Assembly: GCA_002298145.1 (NCBI GenBank)
Contig: DBMP01000022.1
Location: forward strand, 80,483 to 144,482
Length of the DNA: 64,000 nucleotides
Direction of reading: 5' to 3'
Source: Spartobacteria bacterium UBA695
GTDB lineage: Bacteria; Verrucomicrobiota; Verrucomicrobiia; Chthoniobacterales; Chthoniobacteraceae
Below the pieces are notes generated by a model, which saw only the letters and a program-made list of their open reading frames with translations, did no database searches and had not been told where the DNA came from. The translations under genes were made by a program, and so were the position numbers. Positions within the stretch are counted from its first letter, which is position 1. The number at the start of each line of letters is the position of its first letter. Below, one piece after another: positions 1 to 8,864 of this stretch.

Positions 1-921
1 AGCGAGGCCCACCGCTATTTCGGCCCCTGCGAAGTGCTCTTCGAGAACGGCGCGGTGCTCACCCCGGAGGAGGGCTTCATGGCCCGCGTCCTCCGGTCCG
101 GCAACGACTGCGCCGAGTGCGAGATCACCTTCCGGAAAGCCGGAGGCGAGATGGTGCATGCACTTGTCAACGCCAGCCCGCTGCGGGACGGCATGGGCCA
201 GGTCGAGGGCGGCATCGGCATCGTTTTCGACATGGGCAAGCAGCATGCGACCCGCGTCCGGCTGGAGGAAGAGATCGACGTTTGCCGGAAGACGGAAAGC
301 TTGATCCACGAATCCAACGACAAGCACGATCACCTCCTCATGCACTTCCTCCACGAGGACATCGCGCAGCAGCTTACCGGCATCGCACTCCTGGGCGGCA
401 TCTTGCAGAAAAACCTGACCCTGGAGGCCCACCCACTTTCCGTCAAGGCGGCGGAACTCTCCAGGCTCACCTCAGAGTGCATGATCACGGCCTCAAGCCT
501 GGCAAAAGGCGTTTACCCGCTGGATATCGAAGTCGGCGGGCTCATCACAGCCCTCGAAGCGCTAGCCTTGCGGACCGAGTCGCACCTAAAAATTTCTTGC
601 CGGGTAGAGAGCGACAGCGGCTTCCATTTCGTGGAGCAGGACGCCATCCACATCTACCGGATCGTCGAAATCGGCATCCTGCGGGCCGTCCAGAACTTTG
701 GCTCCAAGCGGGTCGTCGTGGCCTGCCTCGGCTCCGGGGACGGTTCCCGGATCGAGATCTCCCATTGCTTAACGGGCCAGAAGCGCATCCCGTGGTCCAA
801 CTCCTGGGTGGGGATCAACCTCCTCAATTCGCGCGCCCGGCTCATCGGCGCCTCCATCGAACTGCTGGAAGAGCCCGGCAAATGCAGTTCGCTGGTCTGC
901 CGCCTGCGGGAAAACTGCTGA
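1..921 (+). CDS. C-terminal part of a PAS-containing histidine-kinase-like protein (partial)
   Basis: The frame is open from base 1, so the true start lies outside the window. The first 85 or so residues look like a PAS sensor domain, followed by a short charged helix and a dimerisation segment of the NarL-partner type (HisKA_3) that keeps the His in LHEDIAQQLTGIAL. The ATP-binding half is eroded: where the family has an Asn-containing N box (EALxNAxKH) this protein reads VEIGILRAVQNFG with Arg at the Asn position, and the acidic DxGxG box before the final GINLLNSRARLIG segment is missing. I read it as a sensor kinase that may no longer bind ATP; it could act as a dimerising sensor subunit. 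No response regulator is visible beside it. Confidence 0.6.
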   Translation, partial: SEAHRYFGPCEVLFENGAVLTPEEGFMARVLRSGNDCAECEITFRKAGGEMVHALVNASPLRDGMGQVEGGIGIVFDMGKQHATRVRLEEEIDVCRKTESLIHESNDKHDHLLMHFLHEDIAQQLTGIALLGGILQKNLTLEAHPLSVKAAELSRLTSECMITASSLAKGVYPLDIEVGGLITALEALALRTESHLKISCRVESDSGFHFVEQDAIHIYRIVEIGILRAVQNFGSKRVVVACLGSGDGSRIEISHCLTGQKRIPWSNSWVGINLLNSRARLIGASIELLEEPGKCSSLVCRLRENC

Positions 922-1078
922 AGCGCTTTCCCGCGCTCAAATCCGATCCCCACGGCGGTCGGCATCGCCCCCGCCACCCTGGTCCGGCGGGTCGTTGTCC
1001 TGATGTTCCTGGTTTCCCTCGTGGCCGGGCTGCTCCTGCGCGGGCGCGGTACCGAGGCGGAGTCCAAATAACCCTGCT

Positions 1079-1122
1079 TAAAAAAACAGCCGCCCCATGG
1101 CAAGAAACGGCTTGCCACGGGG
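1079..1122 (-). terminator. Rho-independent terminator of the fructose operon
   Basis: A 12-bp stem with one mismatch (1093-1104 with 1111-1122, loop of 6) is followed on the minus strand by a run of seven T (complement of 1080-1086). It lies directly after the porin stop codon at 1155 and so closes the minus-strand fruA-fruB-fruK-oprB unit. Confidence 0.85.
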
Positions 1123-1154
1123 ACGGCGATGCATGCTGCCTGTCTGTCTACTAA

Positions 1155-2489
1155 CTAAAAGGTCACGCCGATCTGGGCTCCGAGCACCACGGCATTCTGG
1201 ATGCGGTGGGCTCCCGCCGGGTTCATGACGAGCTGAACGTCCGGCTGGATATAGGCGAACTTCGTCAGCGCGATTCGGTGGCCCGTTTCGAGGATCGCCT
1301 CGTATTGAGGCCACCCGCCGCCCGTTGCCGCGACGCTCTCGGCATAGACGCTGCTATAGCGCCCGTAGGAAGCGTGCAGCATCGTGTGGTCGTCATCGCG
1401 GCCGGGGATGAGGCCCTTATAGTTGAACCCCAGCGTGGCCTGCCACGGCATGATGGAAATTTCCTTTTGCGGATAAAGGCACCCTGCGGTAAAGACCGTC
1501 AGGCCTTGATCGCTGCCGGGGCCCTCCTGGTAGACCATCTGGTCGGCGTGGGCGTAGACGCCGTAGGAGTTGGTGCCTTTTTCCGTCGCGGAGTTGAACT
1601 TCGGGTACTCATAGGAGGAGTACGATGCGCCTACCCAGTAGTGGCCGGGGAGGCCTTTCATCTCGGCCGGTTTCCCCTCGCCGGTGCCGGTGCCGGGGAC
1701 GGCCTGTTTGTTGAACTCCGGGGTCCAGCCGACCTGGCCGATCACAAACGCGCTGTCGCTGCTGGTGATGTCCCAGTTCACGCCGTTCAAGCGCGGGTTA
1801 AAGAGGCGGTCGCCGCCCTGGAATACGCCGAGTTGCGCGTAGGTTTCGTCGGTCGGCTTTACTTTGATGCTGGTCGCCCAGGTCGAGTAGGGGTAGGCGG
1901 AGAACTGCGTATCAAATAACACCGCACGGATGTCGCCGTTGAGCGCGTTGTTGAGCGAATAGCCGTAGAGCGGCGAGCAGTTGAAGTCGTCGCTGGCGCT
2001 GAAACGGCCCAGCTTGAAGGTTACTTTGCCGTCGGCGATTTTCTGCTCCAGGAAAACACCGTAGAGGAATACATTCTGGCCGCCGTAGCACTGTTGGGCG
2101 TCGAAGCGGCTCCCGATGTAGTTGTTGGTCAGGCTCAGGCCGTCGCGGTTGATGCCGCTCACGGTGAATTTGCCGCCACTCCAGCCGACGAGTTTTTCGA
2201 GGTCCAGGTTGACGCCGAAATACCAGTCGTCAACGTAGGTTGCGCCCCGGCGCATCCCGCCGCTGACAACCCCCGCAGGGATGCTCGTGTAGTAGCCGAA
2301 GAACTGGACGCCGTCGGCTTCGAGGCGGTCGCGCAGACCGCCCCAGTTTCCAGTGGCGTACTTGCCATTGAGCCATTCATCCCAGCCGTTGGGAGTGGTG
2401 CTTGCCGTTGCGGTGGCAGGATCGGCACAGGCCATGACGCCCGAAAGGGCGAGGGCGCCGGCAATCGTGGATGCAATGCGTGATTTCAT
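1155..2489 (-). CDS. oprB: Carbohydrate-selective porin, OprB family
   Basis: This 444-residue outer-membrane protein should form a 16-stranded beta-barrel that lets sugars through the outer membrane. The ATG at 2489 is chosen because it begins a signal peptide (MKSRIASTIAGALALSG..., cleavage near residue 25-30); an upstream extension is low-complexity and would run back towards fruK. The mature start has the family pattern of a tryptophan-rich NWGGLRDRLEADGV segment, and the tail repeats aromatic beta-strands ending in Phe (GAQIGVTF), as outer-membrane barrels do. It is the last gene of the fructose PTS operon, 64 bp after fruK, and is followed by a terminator. Pairing the porin with a PTS suggests entry of fructose or a fructose-yielding sugar. 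Confidence 0.85.
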   Translation of the reverse strand: MKSRIASTIAGALALSGVMACADPATATASTTPNGWDEWLNGKYATGNWGGLRDRLEADGVQFFGYYTSIPAGVVSGGMRRGATYVDDWYFGVNLDLEKLVGWSGGKFTVSGINRDGLSLTNNYIGSRFDAQQCYGGQNVFLYGVFLEQKIADGKVTFKLGRFSASDDFNCSPLYGYSLNNALNGDIRAVLFDTQFSAYPYSTWATSIKVKPTDETYAQLGVFQGGDRLFNPRLNGVNWDITSSDSAFVIGQVGWTPEFNKQAVPGTGTGEGKPAEMKGLPGHYWVGASYSSYEYPKFNSATEKGTNSYGVYAHADQMVYQEGPGSDQGLTVFTAGCLYPQKEISIMPWQATLGFNYKGLIPGRDDDHTMLHASYGRYSSVYAESVAATGGGWPQYEAILETGHRIALTKFAYIQPDVQLVMNPAGAHRIQNAVVLGAQIGVTF

Positions 2490-2553
2490 GGGGGAGTGTT
2501 GTGATGATGGGGGTTGTTGATCGATGGGTTGTGATTGTTGGGAAGGTGCGGGC

Positions 2554-3501
2554 TTAGGAAAGTCTGATTTGCCGCCGGGTGTTGGCGACGGCGGCGGAAA
2601 AATCGGCGCAGGGCTTGAGCTGGCGGGTGAGGGCCTGGACGGAAAATGCCGTGCCAAGCTCGGCGCAGGCGTCCAGCGGAAGGCCCTGAAGCTGCGCGGA
2701 AATGATGCCCGCCACCATGGCGTCTCCCGCGCCGACGGTGCTGCGGACTTCGATGTCTGGCGGCCGGGCGACGACGGCGTCGTCTTTCGTCACAAAGCAG
2801 GCGCCTTTTTTGCCCATGGAGACGACGACCATTTCGATGCCGCTCTCCACGAGCGTCCGTCCGGCCTTGATGACTGCGGCTTCGTCGGGCAGCGAAATGC
2901 CGAGCAGCGCTTCCAGTTCGTGGATGTTCGGCTTGATGATCGTGGGCGCGGCCTCCAGGGCCAGCCGCAGCGGTTCGTCACTGGTGTCCACGAGGACCTT
3001 GCGCCCGAGTTCCTTCAGGAAGCTGATGATGTCCCGGTAAATGGAGGGCCTCACTTCTGGGGGAACGCTGCCGCCCAGGACGAACCAGGGGGCTTTGAGC
3101 GCTTCCATTTTGATGCAAAGCGTCTGGATGTCGCCGGGCTCGGGGGCGATGCCGGGGAAGTTGATGTCGGTAGTGGAGGAGTCCTCCGGGTCGGTGATCT
3201 TGATGCCGATGCGGGTCTCGCCTTCGATGCGTACGAAGCGGTCGGTGATTTTCTTGGAGGCGAAGAGGCGCTCGAAAATCGTGGCATTCTCGCGGCCCAG
3301 GAAGCCGGTCACGGCCACGTTGCTGCCAGCGTCGGCCAGGGACGCCGCGACGTTGACTCCTTTGCCGCCCGCTGTGTTGCAGACGGACTCAACGCGGTTG
3401 ACGGCCCCGGGTTTGAACCCGGAGATGGAGACGGTGCGGTCGATCGCGGGGTTGAGCGTGACGGTGACGGCGTCGAAGGAGAGAGGTGCGGTGGTGGACA
3501 T
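2554..3501 (-). CDS. fruK: 1-phosphofructokinase (PfkB family)
   Basis: The 315-residue cytoplasmic kinase phosphorylates the fructose 1-phosphate made by the PTS to fructose 1,6-bisphosphate. It shows both PfkB signatures: the N-terminal glycine-rich sugar site (AGGKGVNVA, residues 44-52) and the C-terminal ATP/anion-hole motif STVGAGDAMVAG with the catalytic Asp at about residue 260. The opening DAVTVTLNPAIDRTV is typical of FruK rather than ribokinase. The ATG at 3501 is used because everything upstream in this frame overlaps the preceding gene and is compositionally a shadow; this leaves an 11-bp gap to that gene and indicates co-transcription. Confidence 0.93.
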   Translation of the reverse strand: MSTTAPLSFDAVTVTLNPAIDRTVSISGFKPGAVNRVESVCNTAGGKGVNVAASLADAGSNVAVTGFLGRENATIFERLFASKKITDRFVRIEGETRIGIKITDPEDSSTTDINFPGIAPEPGDIQTLCIKMEALKAPWFVLGGSVPPEVRPSIYRDIISFLKELGRKVLVDTSDEPLRLALEAAPTIIKPNIHELEALLGISLPDEAAVIKAGRTLVESGIEMVVVSMGKKGACFVTKDDAVVARPPDIEVRSTVGAGDAMVAGIISAQLQGLPLDACAELGTAFSVQALTRQLKPCADFSAAVANTRRQIRLS

Positions 3502-3512
3502 ATTCGATAAGA

Positions 3513-5975
3513 CTAAGGGATAATAAGATCGCGAACTTCCGCTGCGGATTGGCAACTGAGCGCCTTGGCGGCAATCGTCCGGGCCTGGGCCAGGGAGATC
3601 TTGCGCAGCCGGGCTTTGATGGCGGCGACACTCGGCAGGCTCATGCTTAGCTCGGTGACGCCGAGGCCCGCCAGGATGATCGCGCCGCGCGGATCGCCCG
3701 CGATGCCGCCGCATACGCCGACCCATTTCCCGGCGGCGGCCGCGGCGCGCGTGGTCATTTCGATCATCCTCAGTACCGCCGGGTGGAGCGCATCGACCTG
3801 CTTGGTCAGCACGGGGTGCATGCGGTCCATGGCGTAGACGTACTGCGCCAGGTCGTTGGTGCCGATGGAGAAAAAGTCGGCTTCGCGGGCCAGCTCCGGG
3901 GCCATTAGCGCCGCCGAGGGGACCTCAACCATGATGCCGATCTCCACCGGAGCGACGCCCAGCTCCTTGCGAACCCGCTCCGCGGTGGCCTTTGCCTCGC
4001 GCAGCTCCTCCAGCGTGGCGACCATCGGGAACATGATCTTGATGGGGCCGGTCGCCGAGGCGCGGTAGATGGCGCGCAGCTGAGGGATGAAAAGCTCCGG
4101 CTGGCGCAGGCAGAGGCGGATGCCGCGCGTGCCGAGGAACGGGTTGTCCTCGTGCGGCAGCGAGAGGTAGGGGACGGCTTTGTCACCGCCGATATCCAGG
4201 GTGCGGATGATGAGCGGCAGGCCGTTGAGCGCGGAGGTCATGGCGCTGTAGGACTCGAACTGCTCCTCCTCGGTCGGCGGGGTGTCGCGCGAGAGGAAGA
4301 GGAACTCCGTTCGCATGAGCCCCACGCCTTCCGCTCCGGCTTCCACGGCCAGGGCGGCCTCGGAGGGCTTGCTGATGTTGGCGACGACTTCGATGCGGTG
4401 ATCGTCGGTCAGGATAGCCGGTTGGTAGCGGGTCTGGTACTCGACGTCGCGGCGGTGTTGCAGGTCGATCTGGAAATTCTCCGCCGAACGCAGGTCGGCT
4501 TCGCTGGGCGCTACGTAGAGGCTGCCCGCGCTGCCGTCCAGGATGCAGAGGACGCCGTCGGTCTGCTCCAGCAAGGCCGGACCGGCGCCGACCATTGCGG
4601 GCAGATCGAGCGAGCGGGCGATGATGGCCGTGTGCGAGGTCGCCCCGCCCAGGGCCGTGCAGAGGCCCAGGATGCGCTTGGGGTCGAGCCGGGCGGTGTG
4701 CGAGGGCGTTAGGTCCTCGGCGACCAGGATGACGGGGTGATCCGGCAGGGTGATGGCGCCCTGCTCGGAGGGAGCCAGGATGCGCAGCACGCGTTGGCCC
4801 ACGTCGTGAAGATCGACGGCGCGACCAGAGAGGCGCTCGTTGCTAACCTGGGCGACCTCGGCCACCCGCTGGTTGATGACTTGCTGCCAGCTCCAGGCGG
4901 CCCCATGGCCTACTTCAATCAGCTCCAGGACGGCGTTGAGGAGATCGGGGTCTGTGAGAAATGCCTGGTGGGCGCGGAAAATCGCGGCCTCTTGTTTGCC
5001 GCAACGGTCTTTGACCGCGTCGTAAATATCGGAGAGCTGATCGTGGGCGGTTTGTAGCGCGCTGCGGATATCGGTCTCGGCGGCCTCCTGGGTTTGCAAC
5101 GTATCTTCCACGATGATCCGGCTGGTCTGGAGATGGAAGAGCGGCCCGATGGCGATGCCCGGCGAGGCGGAGATGCCGCTCACGCGCGGGCTCAGCTCGG
5201 AGGCCGGGCTCCACATGACCTCGTCGACGTGGGTCTTGACTTCCTCGGTCTCGCCGAGCCCGTTTTCCACGGCGGTTTTGAGCGCCGCGAGCGCGGCTTC
5301 GGCGTCCGCGCCGCTGGCGATGATGCGCAGCGTTGAGCCGCCGTCGATGCCGAGTTTCAGCAGCGAGGCCATCGACTTGCCGTTGGCCGTCTTGCCGTTG
5401 AACTCCACCCGGATCTCGGACTGGAACTGGGCCGCTTCGTCAACAAACACCGTCGCGGGCCGGGCGTGCAAGCCCGCGCCGGGCAGCAGGGAGACGTCCA
5501 CGCTCACCGCGCCTGCGAGTTGCTCCGGCTGGGCGCTTTCCCCGGCGGGGTGGCGGCGTAGCGCGGCGATGATAATCTGCGGGTCCTCGGCCTCGGCCAG
5601 GCGGCGGGAAAGCTCGGGGTTGTCCAGCACGTCCGTGAGCGCGGCGAGGACGCCCAGGTGCTCGTCGGAGCGGGCGGCGATCCCGACTACGAGGCGCACG
5701 ACCTGGTTGGAGTTCCACACGACGCCGTCGCGCACCTGCACGATGGCGATGGCCGTGTGGTGGATGAGTTCCCGGTCGGCCTGCATTCCGTGGGGGATCG
5801 CGATGCCGTTGCCGAGAAACGTATTGGCCTGCTTCTCGCGGCCCAGCATGCTCTCGATGTAGCCGGGCGCGATGGCTCCGCTCTTGACGAGGAGCTTGCC
5901 CACCTCGCGAATGGCTTCTTCCTTGGTGGTGGCGCGGGACCGTAGCGCGATGTCCTTGGGCGTAAGCTGGATCAT
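3513..5975 (-). CDS. fruB: Multiphosphoryl transfer protein (EIIA-Fru, HPr and EI fused)
   Basis: The 820-residue protein carries three PTS phosphotransfer steps in one chain. EIIA-Fru (about 1-145) has its active His at residue 62 in AIPHGM. HPr (about 155-245) has GAGLHARPA with His170. Enzyme I (about 262-820) has the phosphohistidine site GGATSHTAIIA with His448, the PEP-binding region, GTNDLAQY, and the C-terminal GVCGGIAGDP with the conserved Cys. The ATG at 5975 starts MIQLTPKD, the normal start of EIIA; the 21 residues upstream are proline-rich and improbable. With FruA this makes a complete PEP-to-fructose relay needing no separate ptsHI. It sits 13 bp after fruA and 11 bp before fruK. 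Confidence 0.95.
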   Translation of the reverse strand: MIQLTPKDIALRSRATTKEEAIREVGKLLVKSGAIAPGYIESMLGREKQANTFLGNGIAIPHGMQADRELIHHTAIAIVQVRDGVVWNSNQVVRLVVGIAARSDEHLGVLAALTDVLDNPELSRRLAEAEDPQIIIAALRRHPAGESAQPEQLAGAVSVDVSLLPGAGLHARPATVFVDEAAQFQSEIRVEFNGKTANGKSMASLLKLGIDGGSTLRIIASGADAEAALAALKTAVENGLGETEEVKTHVDEVMWSPASELSPRVSGISASPGIAIGPLFHLQTSRIIVEDTLQTQEAAETDIRSALQTAHDQLSDIYDAVKDRCGKQEAAIFRAHQAFLTDPDLLNAVLELIEVGHGAAWSWQQVINQRVAEVAQVSNERLSGRAVDLHDVGQRVLRILAPSEQGAITLPDHPVILVAEDLTPSHTARLDPKRILGLCTALGGATSHTAIIARSLDLPAMVGAGPALLEQTDGVLCILDGSAGSLYVAPSEADLRSAENFQIDLQHRRDVEYQTRYQPAILTDDHRIEVVANISKPSEAALAVEAGAEGVGLMRTEFLFLSRDTPPTEEEQFESYSAMTSALNGLPLIIRTLDIGGDKAVPYLSLPHEDNPFLGTRGIRLCLRQPELFIPQLRAIYRASATGPIKIMFPMVATLEELREAKATAERVRKELGVAPVEIGIMVEVPSAALMAPELAREADFFSIGTNDLAQYVYAMDRMHPVLTKQVDALHPAVLRMIEMTTRAAAAAGKWVGVCGGIAGDPRGAIILAGLGVTELSMSLPSVAAIKARLRKISLAQARTIAAKALSCQSAAEVRDLIIP

Positions 5976-5988
5976 AATGAAATGTGCG

Positions 5989-7791
5989 TTAGTGGTTGGG
6001 GGTGGCAGCGGCGGCGGCTGGGACTGCTGCGGGAACATCGGTGTTCACCGGTTTTTTCAAGACAAAGAGGGCGGCGGTCGTGAGGAGCGTTCCGGCCACG
6101 ACGGAGACGAGAAAGGGGATGAGTGGCGTGACGGCTCCAGGGATCAGCGCGGCAAAGATGCCACCGTGCGGGACGAGGAATTGCACGCCAGCCGACATCG
6201 AGATGGCCCCCGCCAGGGCGGAGCCGATCATGGTCGCGGGGATCACCCGGAAGGGGTCCTTGGCGGCGAAGGGAATGGCCCCTTCCGTGATGAAGGAGAG
6301 GCCGAGCACCAGGGCCGGGCCGCCCGCTTCGCGTTCTTCGGTGTCGAAGCGGTTTTTAAACAGGAACACGGCGAGCGCCAGGCCGAGCGGCGGCGTCATT
6401 CCGGCGGCGATGACTGCGGCCATGGGCGTGTAGACTTTGCTGGCGAGCAGGCCGACGGCGAAGGTGTAGGCGGCTTTGTTAACGGGCCCGCCCATGTCAA
6501 AGGCCATCATCGAGCCGAGGATAATCCCGAGGAGTACCGCATTGGCGCCGCGCATGGTGTTGAGCCAGTGGGTCATGGTGTCGAGCACCACCTGGACGGG
6601 CGGGGCGATGACGTAAATCATGAGCAGCCCCACGATGATCGTCGATAGGAAGGGCAAAATCAGCACCGGCTTGAGCCCCTCCAGCGTCGAAGGCAGCTTG
6701 ATTTTATTGGCCAGGAAAAGGGTCAGGTACCCAGCGAGGAAGCCGGAAACAATGCCGCCGAGGAACCCCGCGCCGAGATTCTGGGCGAGCATGCCGCCGA
6801 CGAGCCCCGGGGCGATGCCTGGCCGGTCGGCGATCGAGAAGGCGATGAACGCGGAGAGCACAGCGACGAAGAGATGGAAGGCCGTGCCGCCGCCGATCAT
6901 GGAAAGCGCCGCGCCGAGTGTCCCCTTGGCTTCCCCGGCATAGATGCCGCCGATGGCGAAGGCGAGCGCGATGGCGAGTCCCCCCGCGATGACCACGGGA
7001 AGCATGTAGGAGACCCCCGTCATGAGGTGCTTGTAGGGGCCGGTGCGCGAGCGGGAGCGTTCCGCCTTGGCGGCCTCGACCGCCTCGACGAGGTTCGTGC
7101 CCGCGGCGGGAATCGGCAGGGCGAGCGCGGCTTTGATGACTTCCTGCCCGTTGCGCATGGCCTCGCTGGTGGAGGTCATGTAGAGCCGCTTGCCGGTGAA
7201 GCGCGAGGCGTCGACCTTGGTATCAGCGGCGATCACCACCGCGTCGGCTGCCGCGATTTCCTCGGGTGTCAGCCCGTTCTTGGCGCCGACCGAGCCCTGG
7301 GTTTCAATCTTGATCTGGTAGCCGAGGGCGCGGGCGGCTTTGTTGAGGGCCTCGGCGGCCATGAAGGTGTGGGCGATGCCGGTGGGGCATGAGGTAATGC
7401 CGACGAGCTTTTTCACTTCCTGCGCGGCCGGTTCCGGCTTGGCCGGGGCCACGGGAGCCGGGGTCGGTTGCGGAGCGGGTTCGGCAGGCAGCTTGGCCAG
7501 CGCCGTGGTGATGACTGCCTTGGTGTTGCGGATGGCTTCGCTCGTGGCAACCTGGTAGATCGGCTTTCCGGCAAAGCGCGCGGTGTCGATGTTGATATCC
7601 GTGGCGAGGATAATCACATCGGCTTCGGCGATCTCGCGTTCGGAGAGGGGATTCTTGGTGCCAATGGAACCCTGGGTCTCGACTTTGATCCAATGGCCCA
7701 TCACTTCGGCTGCCTTTTTGAGGGCTTCCGCAGCGAGAAGAGTGTGTGCAATGCCGGTCGGGCAGGAGGTAATAGCGATGATGCGTTTCAT
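5989..7791 (-). CDS. fruA: PTS fructose permease, EIIB-EIIB-EIIC
   Basis: The inner-membrane permease (600 residues) takes up fructose and phosphorylates it at C1. Two EIIB domains stand in tandem, each opening with TSCPTGIAHT: the first phospho-acceptor is Cys10, the second Cys135 after a Pro/Ala linker (about 101-125). From about residue 285 follows a hydrophobic EIIC domain with many membrane segments and the conserved FDMGGPVNKAA and ITEGAIPFA loops. The ATG at 7791 gives MKRIIAITSC, the normal family start. In the best-known FruA proteins the first EIIB-like domain is thought to be a docking domain, so the intact Cys in both copies is worth noting. It is first in the operon, directly after the operator-rich gap shared with the DeoR gene. 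Confidence 0.95.
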   Translation of the reverse strand: MKRIIAITSCPTGIAHTLLAAEALKKAAEVMGHWIKVETQGSIGTKNPLSEREIAEADVIILATDINIDTARFAGKPIYQVATSEAIRNTKAVITTALAKLPAEPAPQPTPAPVAPAKPEPAAQEVKKLVGITSCPTGIAHTFMAAEALNKAARALGYQIKIETQGSVGAKNGLTPEEIAAADAVVIAADTKVDASRFTGKRLYMTSTSEAMRNGQEVIKAALALPIPAAGTNLVEAVEAAKAERSRSRTGPYKHLMTGVSYMLPVVIAGGLAIALAFAIGGIYAGEAKGTLGAALSMIGGGTAFHLFVAVLSAFIAFSIADRPGIAPGLVGGMLAQNLGAGFLGGIVSGFLAGYLTLFLANKIKLPSTLEGLKPVLILPFLSTIIVGLLMIYVIAPPVQVVLDTMTHWLNTMRGANAVLLGIILGSMMAFDMGGPVNKAAYTFAVGLLASKVYTPMAAVIAAGMTPPLGLALAVFLFKNRFDTEEREAGGPALVLGLSFITEGAIPFAAKDPFRVIPATMIGSALAGAISMSAGVQFLVPHGGIFAALIPGAVTPLIPFLVSVVAGTLLTTAALFVLKKPVNTDVPAAVPAAAAATPNH

Positions 7792-7981
7792 ACCAGAGGG
7801 GGGAGGTGAACGAGTGAAAAAGTTTTCGGATATTCGGTTCCGAAGATGATCGAAAGTTAACAAAATGCTCCGGAAAATCAATAAATTTCTTTCATATACT
7901 TTCGAAAACTTTCGTTATGGAAGAAAATACCTTGCCTAAGCTTTCGAAGTATGCTCTCTTTAGAAATAGATTCCCCCTTCC
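7792..7981. promoter_or_regulatory. Divergent promoter region between fruA and the DeoR regulator, with TTCGAA-centred repeats
   Basis: The 190-bp gap is AT-rich against GC-rich neighbours. It holds several copies of a CTTTCGAA-like element: ACTTTCGAAAACTTTCG at 7898-7914, GCTTTCGAAG around 7940-7949, and the inverse CGAAAGTTAA at 7851-7860. The TTCGAA cores are palindromic. Their place between a DeoR gene and the operon it probably controls makes them likely operators; this is inferred from position and repetition only. Confidence 0.6.
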
Positions 7982-8785
7982 ATGAACGAAACCTTCAAAG
8001 ATTCGTCGAAAGCTCCTATGATCCTGGAACGTCGCGGGCAGATTGCCGAGATGGTGCGTCGTAACGGGTCCGTCCGCGTTGGCGAACTGGCCGAGCGCTT
8101 CCATGTCTCGGAGGTTACCATCCGGCTCGACCTGGTTGCGCTCGAAAAAGAGGGCGAGCTGATGCGGGACCGGGGCGGCGCCATCGCGCAGCGGTTGCTG
8201 GTGCCGGTGCAGTCGCTCATGGGGATGGAACTTCGCAGCCAGCTTAACAACGACTCCAAAAAGCGGATCGGCCAGGCCGCGGCGCAATTCGTCCAGCCCG
8301 GCGATACGATCATACTCGATGCCGGGACAACCGTGGTCGAAATGGTGCCCTTCCTCGCCGGGATTGAGCGCCTGACGGTCGTTACCAACGCGCTCAACGT
8401 GGCCCTTGCGCTCAACGAAAAGACCACCGCCAAGGTACTGCTCCTGGGCGGAAACTTGAGCCGTGAATCGTGCAGCACCCTGGGGCCCATCGGCGAGCGC
8501 ACGCTGGCGGACATGGTAGTTCAGAAGACCTTCCTCGGGGCGCAGGCGCTCGACATGCGCCACGGGATCACCGACAGCACGCCGGAGATCGCGCAGAGCA
8601 AGCGGGCGATGATCCACGCCGCGCGGAAAGTCGTACTGTTGGTCGACTCCAGCAAATGGGGCCGGGGCGCATTCATCAAAGTTGCCCCCGTCGGGGCCGT
8701 GCACACACTCATTAGCGATGCTGGCCTGCCCGGCGAAGCGCGCACTTCGCTGGAGCAAAGCGGCGTCGAGCTGATCATGGCGTAA
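7982..8785 (+). CDS. DeoR/GlpR-family regulator, probable fructose-operon repressor
   Basis: The 267-residue protein has an N-terminal winged helix (about residues 18-72) with VRVGELAERFHVSEVTIRLDL, the DeoR family signature, and a C-terminal sugar-phosphate sensor domain with DAGTTVVEMVPFL and VVTNALNVALAL, the phosphate-binding loops of DeoRC proteins. Such proteins normally bind a phosphorylated sugar (fructose 1-phosphate in FruR-like members) and then leave the operator. It is transcribed away from fruA across a 190-bp gap full of TTCGAA repeats, so control of the fructose operon and autoregulation are likely. The ligand is inferred from context. Confidence 0.88.
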   Translation: MNETFKDSSKAPMILERRGQIAEMVRRNGSVRVGELAERFHVSEVTIRLDLVALEKEGELMRDRGGAIAQRLLVPVQSLMGMELRSQLNNDSKKRIGQAAAQFVQPGDTIILDAGTTVVEMVPFLAGIERLTVVTNALNVALALNEKTTAKVLLLGGNLSRESCSTLGPIGERTLADMVVQKTFLGAQALDMRHGITDSTPEIAQSKRAMIHAARKVVLLVDSSKWGRGAFIKVAPVGAVHTLISDAGLPGEARTSLEQSGVELIMA

Positions 8786-8808
8786 ACGGGGTGGTTGTTT
8801 GGGAAACG

Positions 8809-8840
8809 AAAAACCCGTGCCGGCTGAAGGCGCGGCACGG
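8809..8840 (-). terminator. Rho-independent terminator after the stress-protein pair
   Basis: An 8-bp perfect stem (8815-8822 with 8833-8840, loop of 10) is followed on the minus strand by five T (complement of 8809-8813). It ends the minus-strand unit 9795-8865 and also lies just after the convergent DeoR gene. Confidence 0.75.
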
Positions 8841-8864
8841 ATCACGGAATCGGTTCGGTTGTTT

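Noticed and set aside
922..1071. A frame-1 stretch after the kinase stop that encodes a short hydrophobic segment (VVVLMFLVSLVAGLLLRG)
   Set aside because: It has no start codon before the hydrophobic part except an internal ATG near 1000 that would give only 23 residues, and no ribosome-binding site. It could be a small membrane peptide but I cannot support it.
117..1154. Long Arg/Pro-rich reading frame overlapping the kinase gene
   Set aside because: It is the shifted-frame shadow of the real gene, with composition typical of high-GC shadows and no recognisable domain.
2518..2525. TGATCGAT in the gap between fruK and oprB
   Set aside because: Only half of the palindrome is present and flanks are GC-rich. 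The gene is already inside the fru operon, so I do not count it in the regulon.
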